Source of the DNA: Leptodontidium sp. MPI-SDFR-AT-0119
Taxonomy: Eukaryota; Ascomycota; Leotiomycetes; Helotiales; Leptodontidiaceae
Assembly (NCBI GenBank): GCA_020726505.1
Contig: JAHLEZ010000009.1
Coordinates: forward strand, 372,001-436,000
Direction of reading: 5' to 3'
DNA: 64,000 nucleotides
How positions within the stretch are numbered: position 1 is the first letter of the stretch; each line of letters starts with the position of its first letter. The notes below the pieces were generated by a model. It had not been told where the DNA came from and did not search any database. It worked only from the letters and a program-made list of their open reading frames with translations. Shown in pieces: positions 34,215 to 44,437 of the stretch. Both the position numbers and the translations under genes were made by a program.

Positions 34215-34820
34215 TTAATAAAAGCATAATGTAACAAAGTTACACACAAACACTATTTGTATTGCTAAGTTTAACCCTGAAATTACTCCTTTGTTATATA
34301 CTTGTGACGACCTCGCATATAAACCTGGGCCAAAGATATAATGCCGGTGAGGGACTCTTTCTAGTGTGTACGGCTTAAGAGTAGATGCTATAACTGTTAG
34401 GGAAAGCCACTTGCGGTGGAGATAGTTGAGTAGCTCTATTGTAGAAGCGGCAGATGTCGTTGCGGAAAGCAATCCGAGAGCGTCTGAGTTTGAAAGCCAG
34501 CGATGTAAATTGTCGACACCAACAGCCCCGTCCTCTTTAACGTACTTCTGCATCAACTCCATCGTGATTGATGAGACCGCTGTGATATCACGAGGTCTAC
34601 CCTCCGACTTGACGTGACAACATTCTTGACTTGCTATAAAGCCGGATCAGCTCAAGTAGTGCCTGTGTTAGGAAGTCCTACTCACTAATCTTTACATCGC
34701 CGTCCGTGTTCAGTAGTATATTCGAGCAGGTGAGGGATCCGTGTTCGAATCCTTCTGCTGTGAGGTACGCCACACCCGCTACGATCTGCTCTCATTAGTA
34801 CATCTTCGTGCAGCTTTCAT
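34215..34820 (-). pseudogene. protein-kinase-like fragment, truncated
   Basis: Reading on the minus strand from about 34790: IVAGVAYLTAEGFEHGSLTC then SNILLNTDGDVKISE, which fits a kinase catalytic-loop region with EHGSL in place of HRD-type residues and a retained N. A TAG follows. Later MELMQKYVKEDGAVGVDNLH and DALGLLSATTSAASTIELLN resemble the C-lobe of a fungal kinase-like family I have seen in this form. A TACTAATGAG branch-like site with a GCAG acceptor sits just upstream, so an exon boundary is preserved, but everything N-terminal is missing and replaced by the gag-like ORF. The DFG-like and earlier motifs are absent; this is a dead 3' fragment. Confidence 0.45.
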
Positions 34821-34861
34821 GGAAGGAGGCGCGTTCTCATGTCCTAGGCCGCGACTTTGGT

Positions 34862-36049
34862 CTAGGACAACTCTTTTCCCTCCACAACAGTTTCATCATC
34901 GTCTGAGTCCACAGTGGCTTTGTTTAATTTACTCGTCGAGCGAGCCGAGAGGCGCGGCATCTCTTTCATCTGCGGTTTGGTGCAGTCACCGATTCGATGT
35001 CCGTGTTCGCCGCACTTGTAACAACGTCCATGCTGAGCGAGCAGCGCACGTTCTGCTGGATTCGGTCGGTAGCCCTCCGGCCTGAAGGTTTCGCCGGCGG
35101 CTGGTCTTGGGGTTTTCGTTTGATTGGTCGAAGGGGCAGAACGAAACGCTCTAAGGCGGCTGGACACTCTCTTGTCGTGTTCTCGCATCTAGTGGTCGAT
35201 CTCACGATAGAAGTCGACTAGATCGTAATAATCAGAAGGCTTCTGTAACCCGATGACCTTGCCCACGAGTTCATCAGAGATGGCATTTTCGAGCAGGGGA
35301 ACTAGAGCATCCTCAGAATGTCCGATTTCCGCGGCGCAGCGGGCGAAGTCCGTATAAAAGTCATCAAAATGCCTCCTTCCCATTCGCAATGTCCGCAATT
35401 CGTTAATGGCCCGAGTTCTTTTGTTCTTGTCTCCGTAGACTTTCTCGAGTGCGTTAAGGACTTCATCAGCCGTTTGGAAAGCACGAGCGTGCCCTAGCTG
35501 ACACTGCGCTCGAATTTGTTGGTAAGCCACCCCTTTTGTTCGGCTTTTGACATACGTAATCTGGTGATAGTCTGTTGGATACTAAGCGATACTATTGTAT
35601 AGCTTGTCATATACCTTGTCCTTCCAACTGTCAAATGTAGCCCTGTCTCCAGAGAACATCGGCGCGTCGGGGAATTTAGGATTATTGTGTAGTTGGTTAG
35701 GAAGGGTCGAAGGGTATCGTGTTGTCGTTCTTCGAGATGCGTCGATTCTGGGGGTCTCGGTCGTTTCATGGAGTGAGGAATCTTCGACCCTCTGTGGGAT
35801 GTGCGGTTCCGCAGCTCGGTGTCTTGAGCTCAGTTGAGTAATTATAACTTGGTCCCTGTCACGCTCTCTCTTTAACTTTTCCACCTTCTTGTTCAACGTC
35901 GCAACTTCGGTAATTAAGGATTTATCGGTCGTCGCATCTTGGTCTTTCTCTCGTCGCAGTTCCTCGTTTTCCTTCTTCAATCCGGTAATCTGAGCGCGCA
36001 GGGCTTCGTTGGAGTCTCTGCTCTGGTTGGGCTGGGCTCGCCTTTGCAT
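34862..36049 (-). pseudogene. retrotransposon gag-like ORF with CCHC knuckle, two amber stops
   Basis: From ATG 36047-36049 (MQRRAQPNQSRD) a coiled coil (ITGLKKENEELRREKDQD) leads to a capsid-like region (PDAPMFSGDRATFDSWKDKV, ARAFQTADEVLNALEKVYGD, RRHFDDFYTDFARCAAEIG) and a zinc knuckle CYKCGEHGHRIGDC near the end, then an acidic tail (DSDDDETVVEGKELS). One frame spans 396 codons but contains TAG at 35582-35584 and TAG at 35189-35191, both where CAG (Gln) is expected. No protease, RT or integrase follows, and no LTRs were seen. GC content is normal, unlike the RIP-degraded elements. It could be a gag fragment from a rare LTR family or a stand-alone domesticated gag; the amber stops argue against current function. 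Confidence 0.65.
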
Positions 36050-36181
36050 CGTTAGGCAAACTTCCCACCAGAACGCAGGGTGTCATCGAGTTCGGTTCTC
36101 GAGCGACGACAATTCGAGCGACTCTGCTACTGAGAATTATGGCTATGTCTTGAAAGCTCGGGTGAGAAGACTGCGAGAGTG

Positions 36182-36457
36182 AAGATCAACCCCGAGGGCG
36201 TTATACTCGACGACGAGGACAACGAAGTCGGGCTTGTACACTTTGACACTCAAGCAGGAAACTTCCTACCAGAAGTAGCTTGCGCTGTTATGGGAAGAGA
36301 GACGAGAGATGATAGTGATGATGGTGGTTCGCAACGGAAATATTACGTGCTATTTTTGGCAGACGGTGCGACGCAACTGGGGCGCGGAACATTTACGAGG
36401 GTTGGAATGGGTTCGATCCAGCAACGTTTTTTGCTTTTTAGTGATCAAGACTGTTGA
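36182..36457 (+). pseudogene. orphan C-terminal coding fragment (possibly HET-like)
   Basis: An open frame without ATG reads INPEGVILDDEDNEVGLVHF, EVACAVMGRETRDDSDDGGS, KYYVLFLADGAT and FTRVGMGSIQQRFLLFSDQD. The final pattern (RVGMGSIQQRFL) resembles the C-terminal end of many HET proteins, but the HET domain itself is absent. Upstream sequence in frame has a stop about 60 bp before. It is therefore a last exon of a lost gene or a fragment; assignment is weak. Confidence 0.3.
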
Positions 36458-36506
36458 AGGGGTGTGGAAGCCTAGAGGTTAGTGTGAGATGAGTCATGTG
36501 ATGATG

Positions 36507-36529
36507 AGTCATGTGCAGGGCACATGACT
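36507..36529. repeat. perfect 10-bp palindrome
   Basis: AGTCATGTGC-AGG-GCACATGACT, perfect arms with a 3-bp spacer, embedded in a cluster of TGAGTCATGTGATGATGAGTC copies; related ATGACTCATCATGTGACTCA recurs near 37043-37063. These resemble bZIP (TGAGTCA/TGACTCA) sites. Role unknown. Confidence 0.7.
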
Positions 36530-37630
36530 ACGGATGGACTGTATTTATATGGAGATCTGTCCATACGACAAACAGTAGTTCAGTCAATGCATTCAGAACC
36601 TGTCAAAAAAGACGATACGGCACGGATCTTCTAGTTATATTCTATTCGCAGTTCGATTTTGTGTTTTCACCTTTTTTCTTCTTGAACGAGGGCTGGATTC
36701 CTTTCTTCTTCTCTTAGCAAACAAACACGCCCAATAAACATAAGAATTAAGCGCAGAGAAGAGTGTCTCAAGTCTCCAAAAACATTTTGAAGTCCCTTGT
36801 AATGTATTGCTAGGATAATCACGTACAGCGAGGAAGCAGGAGAGTGTCAATTGGGTTGATCAGCTTGTAGTATAAAAGTTATGGACAGACGATCAGGGAG
36901 ATTATGTCAGTTGGCGGGATTGTGAGCAGTAAACAGTATTCGACTGATTAATTAAGACTACAGCTGTAGATGCTTCATATAAGCCATCTGAACGATAGGC
37001 AGCCATAGGCTCCAATACTATAAGCTAGGTAGAAATGATACTCATGACTCATCATGTGACTCATACCAATCAACAGATTACAAGCAGTCTCGTCTGTTCG
37101 TCTGCGGACCCGACAGAGCCAGGGGTTTGGGTTCTAGAAGGTGTGGAGAGGTTCCGGGAGGCTTGAGAAGGTACAAGGGGGTCTTGGGACGACATGAAGA
37201 TCTGGGGGTCGAGAGAGGTCGAGCAAAATCTGGTGTGTGGGAGGGGGGGGTGTCTGTGCGTTCAGGGGTAATCGTCGATGAGGTTGTCGGGGTTAAGTAC
37301 GAGGGGTTTTTGCAAGCTGAGAGCGTTGCTAGGGGTCAAAGGATGAACTGGTTTAAACAGGTGATCAATATGTCAAGGGAGAGCTCGAGCAAGGTCTAAG
37401 ACTCATGAATTAGATTGATCACAAGGAAGAAAGGAGAGCTTGAGAGCTCAGGAAGTTAAGTACAAGAAGAGCTTTGACCATCATTGGTTGGCCCATCAAC
37501 ATGGAGAGTACCCTGACAATATCCCTTTAACGTTTTGTCTCATATTCTCCAGAAGCGAATGAACAATTGACAAGACAACCCAATGGTGCAAATCACACCC
37601 AAATTTAGTACGAAGACCGCTCTGCTGTGA
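36530..37630. other. intergenic, no gene supported
   Basis: A 90-codon G-rich frame at 37127-37399 lacks any recognisable domain and is not supported. The rest is the 3' flank of the membrane-protein gene. Confidence 0.35.
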
Positions 37631-38527
37631 TCAGAAATCAAGCTTCGTACAGATCCCATATTCCTGGATCATAAGACCGACAGTCACCATACCTCCAATT
37701 GCTGGAACCCACAGAGGTAAAGTTGTAATACATAAGAATGCAACCGCAACAGCCTTGTCACGTAGGCTTAATGGTCTCCAGTAATAAGTCATACCTTTCG
37801 TACTCTTGGCAATAAATGCCATCCATAACGAGCACGCAGAGCCGACAACAAGCCAAGACAGCATCCAGCCTCTCTGGCTCGAGGAGCTACTGCTAACCTG
37901 AAACTTTGATAAAGCGCCAACTATAGCTAGTGGTGCAAGCACCAGAAGCACTAAAAAAAGACCGTACTTCAGGTTGAATTCGTCGGTAAAAGAAGGAATA
38001 GGTTCCTGTACTGCTTCAACATCCACTGATGCAAATGTCTCACCAAATCGCCCTCCGTCCTTTACAGCATCGTCCATATCCGGCGTATGTATAAGGTACA
38101 TACAAGAATATTCTGGCGTTACCAATGCCGTGATTATATTCACTAGCAACATGAAGGCATATGGGACAACTGACAACCCGAACGCAGTGTAACCGTATTG
38201 GGCAATCTGATTGCCTTGCGCCTTATATAGAGTCATCGCGCCGATGAGGGTCTGGACGAGACCGACGAGAATCTTTGGAACACTATGCCTGCTCCCCAAC
38301 TCCATATTTTTCAGATCAGTTGATCTAGTCATGTCCGAGGGCTGAGAGCAAGGCTTCAGGGGAATGCCTTCGGGAACTGTCATGAAGCAGTACGCCTCGG
38401 GAAGATGGTTGTCTCCGTATATCTTTCGGTTGGGAGGAACGCAGGTGACTGCAGACAAAGGCACAAAGGTCTTTTCGAGCCATGATACTTGTTGCTGATC
38501 AACTGTGGTACTAAGGAGGGTAAGCAT
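37631..38527 (-). CDS. fungal multi-pass membrane protein, uncharacterised
   Basis: Single open frame of 298 residues from ATG 38525-38527 (MLTLLSTTVDQQ) to TGA. An N-terminal soluble part (PPNRKIYGDNHLPEAYCFMT) precedes about five hydrophobic segments: KILVGLVQTLIGAMTLY, YTAFGLSVVPYAFMLLVNII, YGLFLVLLVLAPLAIVGAL, WMLSWLVVGSACSLWMAFI and AVAFLCITTLPLWVPAIGGM. The GNQI-QYGY-AFGL-V-PYA segment is shared with a family of uncharacterised fungal membrane proteins in my recollection. No RIP stops. The start lies only about 45 bp from a Helitron fragment that shares its direction, so the original promoter or first exon may have been lost. Confidence 0.6.
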   Translation of the reverse strand: MLTLLSTTVDQQQVSWLEKTFVPLSAVTCVPPNRKIYGDNHLPEAYCFMTVPEGIPLKPCSQPSDMTRSTDLKNMELGSRHSVPKILVGLVQTLIGAMTLYKAQGNQIAQYGYTAFGLSVVPYAFMLLVNIITALVTPEYSCMYLIHTPDMDDAVKDGGRFGETFASVDVEAVQEPIPSFTDEFNLKYGLFLVLLVLAPLAIVGALSKFQVSSSSSSQRGWMLSWLVVGSACSLWMAFIAKSTKGMTYYWRPLSLRDKAVAVAFLCITTLPLWVPAIGGMVTVGLMIQEYGICTKLDF

Positions 38528-38574
38528 GACGAGTCATAATGAGCAACGGGCTTTATATCTACCTTTCTTTCTTT

Positions 38575-39594
38575 TCACCATCCTCGGATATAGGTAAGGA
38601 CCCGGTCCTTGAACTCAGCGTCCGACTTTAGTCTCTGATGAAAACTCGCTGCGCCAATGTTGCCGGCGAGCCAGGCAAACCCGTGAAGGTGTAGCATCAT
38701 CCGCGTTGTCGACTCGACTATCCCAAAATGAGAATTCACTGTGCCGAAGATGCCAGGCTCCTTAGAGAGTGTCTTGAAGAAGCAGGCAAAGAAAGAGGTG
38801 ATGGTGACGTGGAAGAACTGAGCGACAAGACTCGGATTCTTAATCGTTAGCTGTAAGAGTTTAGACTTGATACCCGGCTCATCAAGCGAGACCTCTTCGC
38901 CAGTAAGTCTGACCACGAAGATGTTACCAATATCCTTTGGGTTTAGGGTAAACCAGATAAGTGGGAGCCCAAGGCGAGCGATCTTGCCAAATATCAGGTT
39001 CCTAAACCTCATTTTCTCGCCAAACGACTCTGGGTTGAACGACGAGATGATCCTCATATTGGTAATCAGACTATGGATGGCAGGGTTCGAGATCTTCTTC
39101 CGGTCGGTAAATTCCTGTGCCGCACGTTAGAGATCATCAGCTGATAGCCTAGAAAGCTCGTGAGTAGCTTTGGCCTAGTAGCCATTCTTGACCTGGACGT
39201 GATTCCCAAAAGAAGCTTGCCGTATCAAGATTAAGTCGTATAAATAAAACATAAACGTATGGTGTTGAGAGAAACTATAAATATTAGAACGATACGATAT
39301 TCAGGAGTGGATACCCACAGCAAGGAATAGTGAAGCATGGTATATCTCGCAAAGGCCTTGAGAGATACCTCCTCTGGATGGTCGCCATTCGCATCACCAA
39401 GATGGCCGCCTATGCCAAACGGAAAGAGTAGGGAACGCTGCAGTGAAGTAGTCCGGATCGGTAAAGGCACTCATTGCGGGTAAGTGCTGTGTCGTCTTGT
39501 AAGATATATGCGGCAGGCGAGAGCTATCGTTTGGTGCGCTCTCCTCATCATCCTGGACATCAACGCCATCGTCTTCGTACGGAGATTCACCCAT
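38575..39594 (-). mobile_element. Helitron replicase/helicase fragment (Helitron_like_N)
   Basis: Starts at about 39594 with MGESPYEDDG, then TDPDYFTAAFP and, after a one-base frame change near 39440, LFPFGIGGHLGDANGDHPEE. After a stop-rich gap: THELSRLSADDL, RAAQEFTDRKKISNPAIHSL, RFRNLIFGKIARLGLPLIWF, TLNPKDIGN, FFACFFKTLSKEPGIFGTVN and the HUH-type motif MMLHLHGFAWLAGN near 38690. Rep/helicase domains after this are missing: the frame stops at 38575. Stops after SADDL (TAA) and before AKATHE (TAG) are RIP-type. A terminal hairpin or CTAG-type end was not identified. Confidence 0.75.
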
Positions 39595-40020
39595 AACTTT
39601 GTGGTCCTCTCTGTGTGCCGCTCAGCTACTGTGCGAATGGCTGCAGTCGCCACTGTTCGGAAAGCTCCTGTGATAACTTGTGCTCCGACTCTTTGTATTC
39701 TGTTCATTAACATCATGCCCTTTACCCCGCAAGCATGCATCCAGACATTTGAAGCGTAGTCTACGACAGGTACCACTGTCGCTCCAAACAACTGTCTTGC
39801 AGTGGAAGGGGAAACTAGCCGTAGTCGTCTCAGTGCTGGGGTAGCAAGGTGGCCCTTAGTTGTTGCTCTCCCGATGTGCTGCGTATATCGAAGTTCTGAG
39901 TCCATGATCACACCCAAAATCTTGGTGGTTTCCTTTGTTGGGACTACTTCCCCTTTGATAGTGAATGGCCTGCTGCTGGTTCGCTGCCGCCGCCTAGTGA
40001 AGTGACAAGAATTGATCTGT
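39577..40020 (-). mobile_element. non-LTR (Tad-like LINE) reverse transcriptase, C-terminal fragment
   Basis: Minus-strand frame: TSSRPFTIKGEVVPTKETTK, LGVIMDSELRYTQHIGRATT, LATPALRRLRLVSPSTARQL, FGATVVPVVDYASNVWMHAC, IQRVGAQVITGAFRTVATAA and RTTKLWVNLRT. This is the region downstream of the RT palm in fungal Tad-type LINEs (LG-V-D--L-Y--H, VPVVDYASNVW, Q-V-A-VITGAFRT). The YxDD palm is not present. At the last matching residues the sequence passes directly into the Helitron frame, so one element inserted into, or was joined with, the other. Confidence 0.7.
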
Positions 40021-40964
40021 ATTCTTCAGCTAGCTAAATAATACATCACAGAGTGCAGCTTCCCTGCCTACACATGGACTCTGTCTTGCTTTCCCCTTAC
40101 TTCCTGCCCTGCAGGTATTTTCAGTTCGGGGAGAAAGGCCCGGCACAAAACCCTCTCCACAAGTCAATACCTGTTTGCTCCTTTAAGCCTGTATCAATGC
40201 GCAGCCTCCTGCCCCGTTCTACCTACAGACCGACACGCGCATCCGTCCTCTCGAGCCATATAGAAGGTGTTGTTTTCTGCCGCCAGGCCATCGCCTCCAT
40301 TATATGCTACGCCCCGTGGCTGTGAAACCACTTCGCGCTATCTTGCCAGATCTCTCCTCCCCACAGGGCCGACCGCGTCTCGCAGGAGTTGCCAACTATA
40401 CACCCCTAGCCAGGCAGCGTATAGCGACGTTTCCGCTCCCACTAACCAAAGCGTGGCATCGTATTTCCCTCCCCTGTCTCCCCGTGTCTCTGGAGCCCGC
40501 CATCTGTGAACTTAGCTCTTCCTTCCCAAGGGACGTCTTCCTCCGTTTCCTTCGATATGTCCTGATATGCCTCTCACCGCTACCAGTCGTATCGAGTCGC
40601 TCGCGCCGTATTCCGTCCGATACCACCTCCAGTGGCAAAGAGCCTTCCCTTAACAAATGCGCAACCCTAACCTTAACGAATAACGGGTGGACGGTACCTC
40701 GACCTTTCTTTAGTGCCATGCCTCTCTAAAATGAGGATCCATCTCGTAGCCTGTCGCAAAGCCGTGACGTGAAAACTTTGCACCAACGACCCAGAGGTAC
40801 CCTATCGAACGCCCTAAGCTATGATTTTGCAACCTTAAGCTATAGGACTTGAGGGGCCTTGATTTCGACACAAGTAAGGCGCTCGTCGGGCGGTTTTCAT
40901 ACCCATTCTGGCGGTAGTCCTCTGTTCCAGGTAGCCTTGCGTCACGAATTCCTGCAACCACTGG
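40021..40964. other. unassigned, normal-GC flank of hAT2
   Basis: Overlapping frames on both strands (40304-40729, 40396-40719, 40710-40976) show no domain. The 8-bp hAT2 target site ACCACTGG lies at its right end. It may be the body of an older repeat, but nothing could be recognised. Confidence 0.3.
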
Positions 40965-43937
40965 CAGTGTGGCCAATAAGTCAGCCAGCTTTTAAGCTCG
41001 CAAGTCAGCTGCGCCTTTGACCTAAGTCAGTCAGTTAAGAATTCGTATTAAGTCAATCAGTTGAAATATACTCAGTTTAATAACGGCTTATAAGCTAGCG
41101 CATTAAAATTTAGTGATTTTGGAGTGAGTTTTAGGTAGGGGATAATGCGGTTTTAGTGCAGGATTTGGCGTTCTCGGTTACCCCAGGCCAGAAAAACCCA
41201 CTTCCACAGCCTCTAATTGGCCCAAAATAAGCGGTAGAACGCGGCAGAATACTAAAATCTCTTGAGTAACATCCTCAAGGCATTACTAACTCGCTCTTTA
41301 CACCTAATAACTCTATCAAATCATGTCTCGCTTTACTTCTCCTATCGATATCGACGACGTTGCGTCTTAAGTATCTAGTGCTCTATCTACGAGCTCTTTA
41401 CCTTCTGTTTTTAGCCGTATAATAGCTGGCTAAACAGTTCCTTCTGCGGCACTAATAACGAGAGATATCTGCCAACGCCCTGTCCCTATATATAACGATC
41501 TCTACAACCTAAATCTTCTAGAGCCTACGCTACGAGCTTCTAATTACTCGCCATATACAAATAGTCAGCCGTTGTTCGATGATCGGCCAGTAATAGTGGC
41601 GAATTTGCCCTAGGGGAAGGTGCTTGCGCCGGCATTAAAGACGACTCGGACGGCTTGGGTTTAGCGTATTAAATACGTGTTAGTTAATAATGCCTATCAC
41701 AAGAAACCTCTACTTTGGGCTTGTAAACACTATAAGTTGTGATATTCTTTATTAAACTATATTAACATTTAATAGGTCATCACGATACCCGATTTTCTAA
41801 GTACAAAGAGTATATATTTAATAGTAATAGCCTCAAGAACGTAGAGAGACACTTGTTATAACACTACTTCCTCGACGAAGGCGGCAATACTTAGAGATTA
41901 ACTTTTATAAATGAGCCTACTACGTAAGCCTTTAGCCTTATTAGGGATAGCTACGAGAAAGTGATTCTATTCCGACAGCTTAAATTTAAGAACGCGTACC
42001 TTGAATAAGTGATTATAGACGACGTCAAGTACTAAAAGGCAGCCTCTCTACGCCTTCAACGTCTCTTTAAGATTGCTAATTCGTAGATTACAAACGCGTT
42101 ACTATCCTCCTATATAACTGTTAGCCACTAGATCGACGACATATTTATATACTTTGAACCAGAGATTATTATAGAGATCGCTGCCGCTAAGTCAAAGATC
42201 TCTATATCTTTTGACAAATGGGGATCAAAAAGAGAGAAGATCAGCGTTCTTAGATGTATTATTCACTTCGTTAATAATAGAAATCAGAACGTTACACGGT
42301 TAATTAGGCTACTAGAGCTTCTAAACCATAGTAAAACCGGTGTTAATATACTAGCTTTGTCTACATAGTTTCCTCTTTGTTAAAGATTTAATAAAACAGT
42401 GCGCAGTCCTTCTCCTACTCCTCACTCGATTCGGAATCAACGAGTCAAACCTTAGTTAGTTTATACTTGACAACGCGCCAAATAATAATATAATACTTAT
42501 AGAGCTTGTAAAGGCGTTAAAATTCGACCCGAAAAAGAGACGACTTCGCTGTATCGGTTATATCCTCAACTTGATTATAGAGTAATATCTATTCGGTCAA
42601 GATTACTTAACCTTTGAAGCTGAATTTAAGAGAGCTAGACCGGACGAGAAACGAGCTCTTTAGAGACGCCGCGGCGAGCTTAGAAAGCTATATAATCTCA
42701 TAGCGCATATAATAGCCTCTAGAAAGCGATCTGACTTATTTTGTGATCTATAAACTGATCTAAATACAGGCAAAGCCGCGGGGAAGAGATAGAAGGTTAT
42801 ACTCGATGGGGGCATATGCTAAAACTCCTCATATTTAATGATTGTGCGCGCTTTAGCTCTCCGCGACGCAATTGATATATATACTATTAAATTGAGAGTT
42901 TCTAAAGAACCCTTTGATTTAGAGACTTATATTAACGACTATATCTCCGACGACGAATGGCACGCTCTCAAGTTAATGGCAGATTAATTAGAACCTCTTT
43001 TTCGGCTTACTAAAGATATAAAAGGTAACTTAGACTAAGATAATATCACGTCCTTATCTTATAGCACGTTATGGGAACTATTACCTGTTTTTGAGCACCT
43101 TCTTATATACTTTAAGGAGTTAAAACGTTAAGTAAAAAACGGTCGATTTAATAACTACCCTAGAATCCAAAGCTCGATTACATTAGTATAAAATAAGACA
43201 CAAGAATACTATAGTAAAACAGATGCGTCTATTGCTTAGATAACATTATTAGTACTTTATACGCAGTGGAAATAGGCCTATTTTAAGTAGCATTAGACTA
43301 AGAATGATGCTCGATTCGTTAAGGATGAGAAGGCAAGTCTACGTCGGCTTTAGGAGGCAAAGTATAAGTCAAAAGTGGTGGTTCGGACAGAAAAAACACT
43401 AGAAGTTGAAGCTCTTAAGTCGTATAAAGTTACGATACTTGAGCAATTAGTACCACTTATGACTTTAACGTTACGAGCTCCTCGAGCATTAAGCCGGAAA
43501 GATCAACTAGCGTTGTATCTTAAAGAGCCACTAACAGATATTCTATTAATAGAGTATTAGCTAGCTAGGGAGGCCTAGTGGCCACAGCTTGTAAAGATAG
43601 CCTTCGATTTTCTATGTATCCCCGCTATAAGCTCTAAGTGTGAGAGAGTCTTTTTTTCTTGCGCTAAATAGACTACTCCCTATAGTTCTCAGCTATCGGG
43701 GAAGATGCTGTGGCACTAAGAGTGCCTCAAAAACTGGCAGCGAAGAGGTGTGATTTATATAAGAAAGTGCTAGAATGCTATACTATTAAATCTATGAATA
43801 CCCTCACTTTACGTTTAGCTTATTAGCCACTGATCAGCTCACTAATTAAGTCAATTAGTCGTGAAACAGGTAGTAAGTCAGTCAGTTAAAGAAATGGCTC
43901 AGCTGATGACTGACTAACTGGCTTAATGGCCACTCTG
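40965..43937 (+). mobile_element. hAT transposon hAT2 with 8-bp target duplication
   Basis: Terminal repeats CAGTGTGGCCAATAAG (40965) and, reversed, CAGAGTGGCCATTAAG (ending 43937) are flanked by identical octamers ACCACTGG at 40957-40964 and 43938-43945, decisive for hAT. Plus-strand transposase relics: N-terminus at about 41323 (MSRFTSPIDIDD, PLFDDRP), BED-like region (TRTAWV-RIKY, LLWACKHYKL) at about 41645-41745, FDKWGSKREKISVLRCIIHF at about 42215, and the C-terminal dimerisation region EAQWPQLVKIAFDFLCIP, ISSKCERVF and SSQLSGKMLWHYECLKNWQR at about 43570-43745 (stops interspersed). RIP stops throughout. Subterminal AAGTCAGTCAGTTA motifs resemble those of hAT1. Confidence 0.9.
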
Positions 43938-43945
43938 ACCACTGG

Positions 43946-44287
43946 TGCAACTGAAAAGTCGGCAATTTGCCCTGTACCGCACGGACCCGTGGAGCGGGTA
44001 AAGTTGGCGTCATCTCCGAATTAGATCCGATGGAAAAATACATCTACATTATCTAATTTTTAGAATAATTCGTTTATTTTCTCCGCTAAGTCTCGTTTAA
44101 ATAAAATAAGAAAGAAAGACTATAATATTCTATTAAGTCCTCGAATAAGACAATTATCGTAGTTATTAAGAAAGTGATATTAAGTATCGTAATTATAGTA
44201 TTACATTTCTTAGGCCTGATTTAATTACTTATTAATTACTATTATTAATCTTAACGTATTTTTCGTGTTTATAAATATATTTAGACA
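43946..44287. other. unassigned AT-rich flank
   Basis: Between hAT2 and the 3' end of the beta-lactamase-like copy 2. The first 80 bp have normal GC, the rest is AT-rich. No gene seen. Confidence 0.35.
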
Positions 44288-44289
44288 TA

Positions 44290-44432
44290 TTATGTCGAGA
44301 CGAAGTCATTGACCGGGGGTGGCGTTATACTACATATTTGATTCTCTTCAAGTGGAATTTTGAAGTCCTTTGTGTAGTAAGAGAGGTATCTCGTGGCTCC
44401 CTTTGCTGCTATATCTACAAAATCGACAGCTA
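44290..44432 (-). pseudogene. beta-lactamase-like copy 2, C-terminal end (beyond the gypsy insertion)
   Basis: The frame QLAVDFVDIAAKGATRYLSY then YTKDFKIPLEENQICSITPP ends at TAA 44290-44292. It abuts the GTTGG target duplication of the gypsy element. On the far side of that element, minus-strand coding-like sequence with a matching trend (SLSDVTNQIAQDLL) runs back into the serine-hydrolase pseudogene at 56-57 kb. Fungal beta-lactamase-like proteins have a segment of this type (D-VD----AAKGATRYLSYYTKD) after the catalytic domain. This piece is free of RIP stops, unlike its upstream half. Confidence 0.55.
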
Positions 44433-44437
44433 GTTGG

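Noticed and set aside
34742..34775. GTTCGAATCC motif resembling a tRNA T-loop/B box
   Set aside because: No A box or foldable arms around it; the segment reads as kinase-like coding (EGFEHGS) on the minus strand.
37127..37399. 90-codon Gly/Arg-rich frame
   Set aside because: Starts within G-rich repeat-like DNA, no domain, no splice context; not reported as a gene.
40661..40682. CAACCCTAACCTTAACG, telomere-like unit
   Set aside because: Only one or two imperfect units, in normal-GC DNA; no array, so not an interstitial telomere.
40304..40729. 141-codon plus-strand frame and its antisense partner
   Set aside because: Both strands open, no recognisable motif, position between LINE fragment and hAT2; coding not supported.
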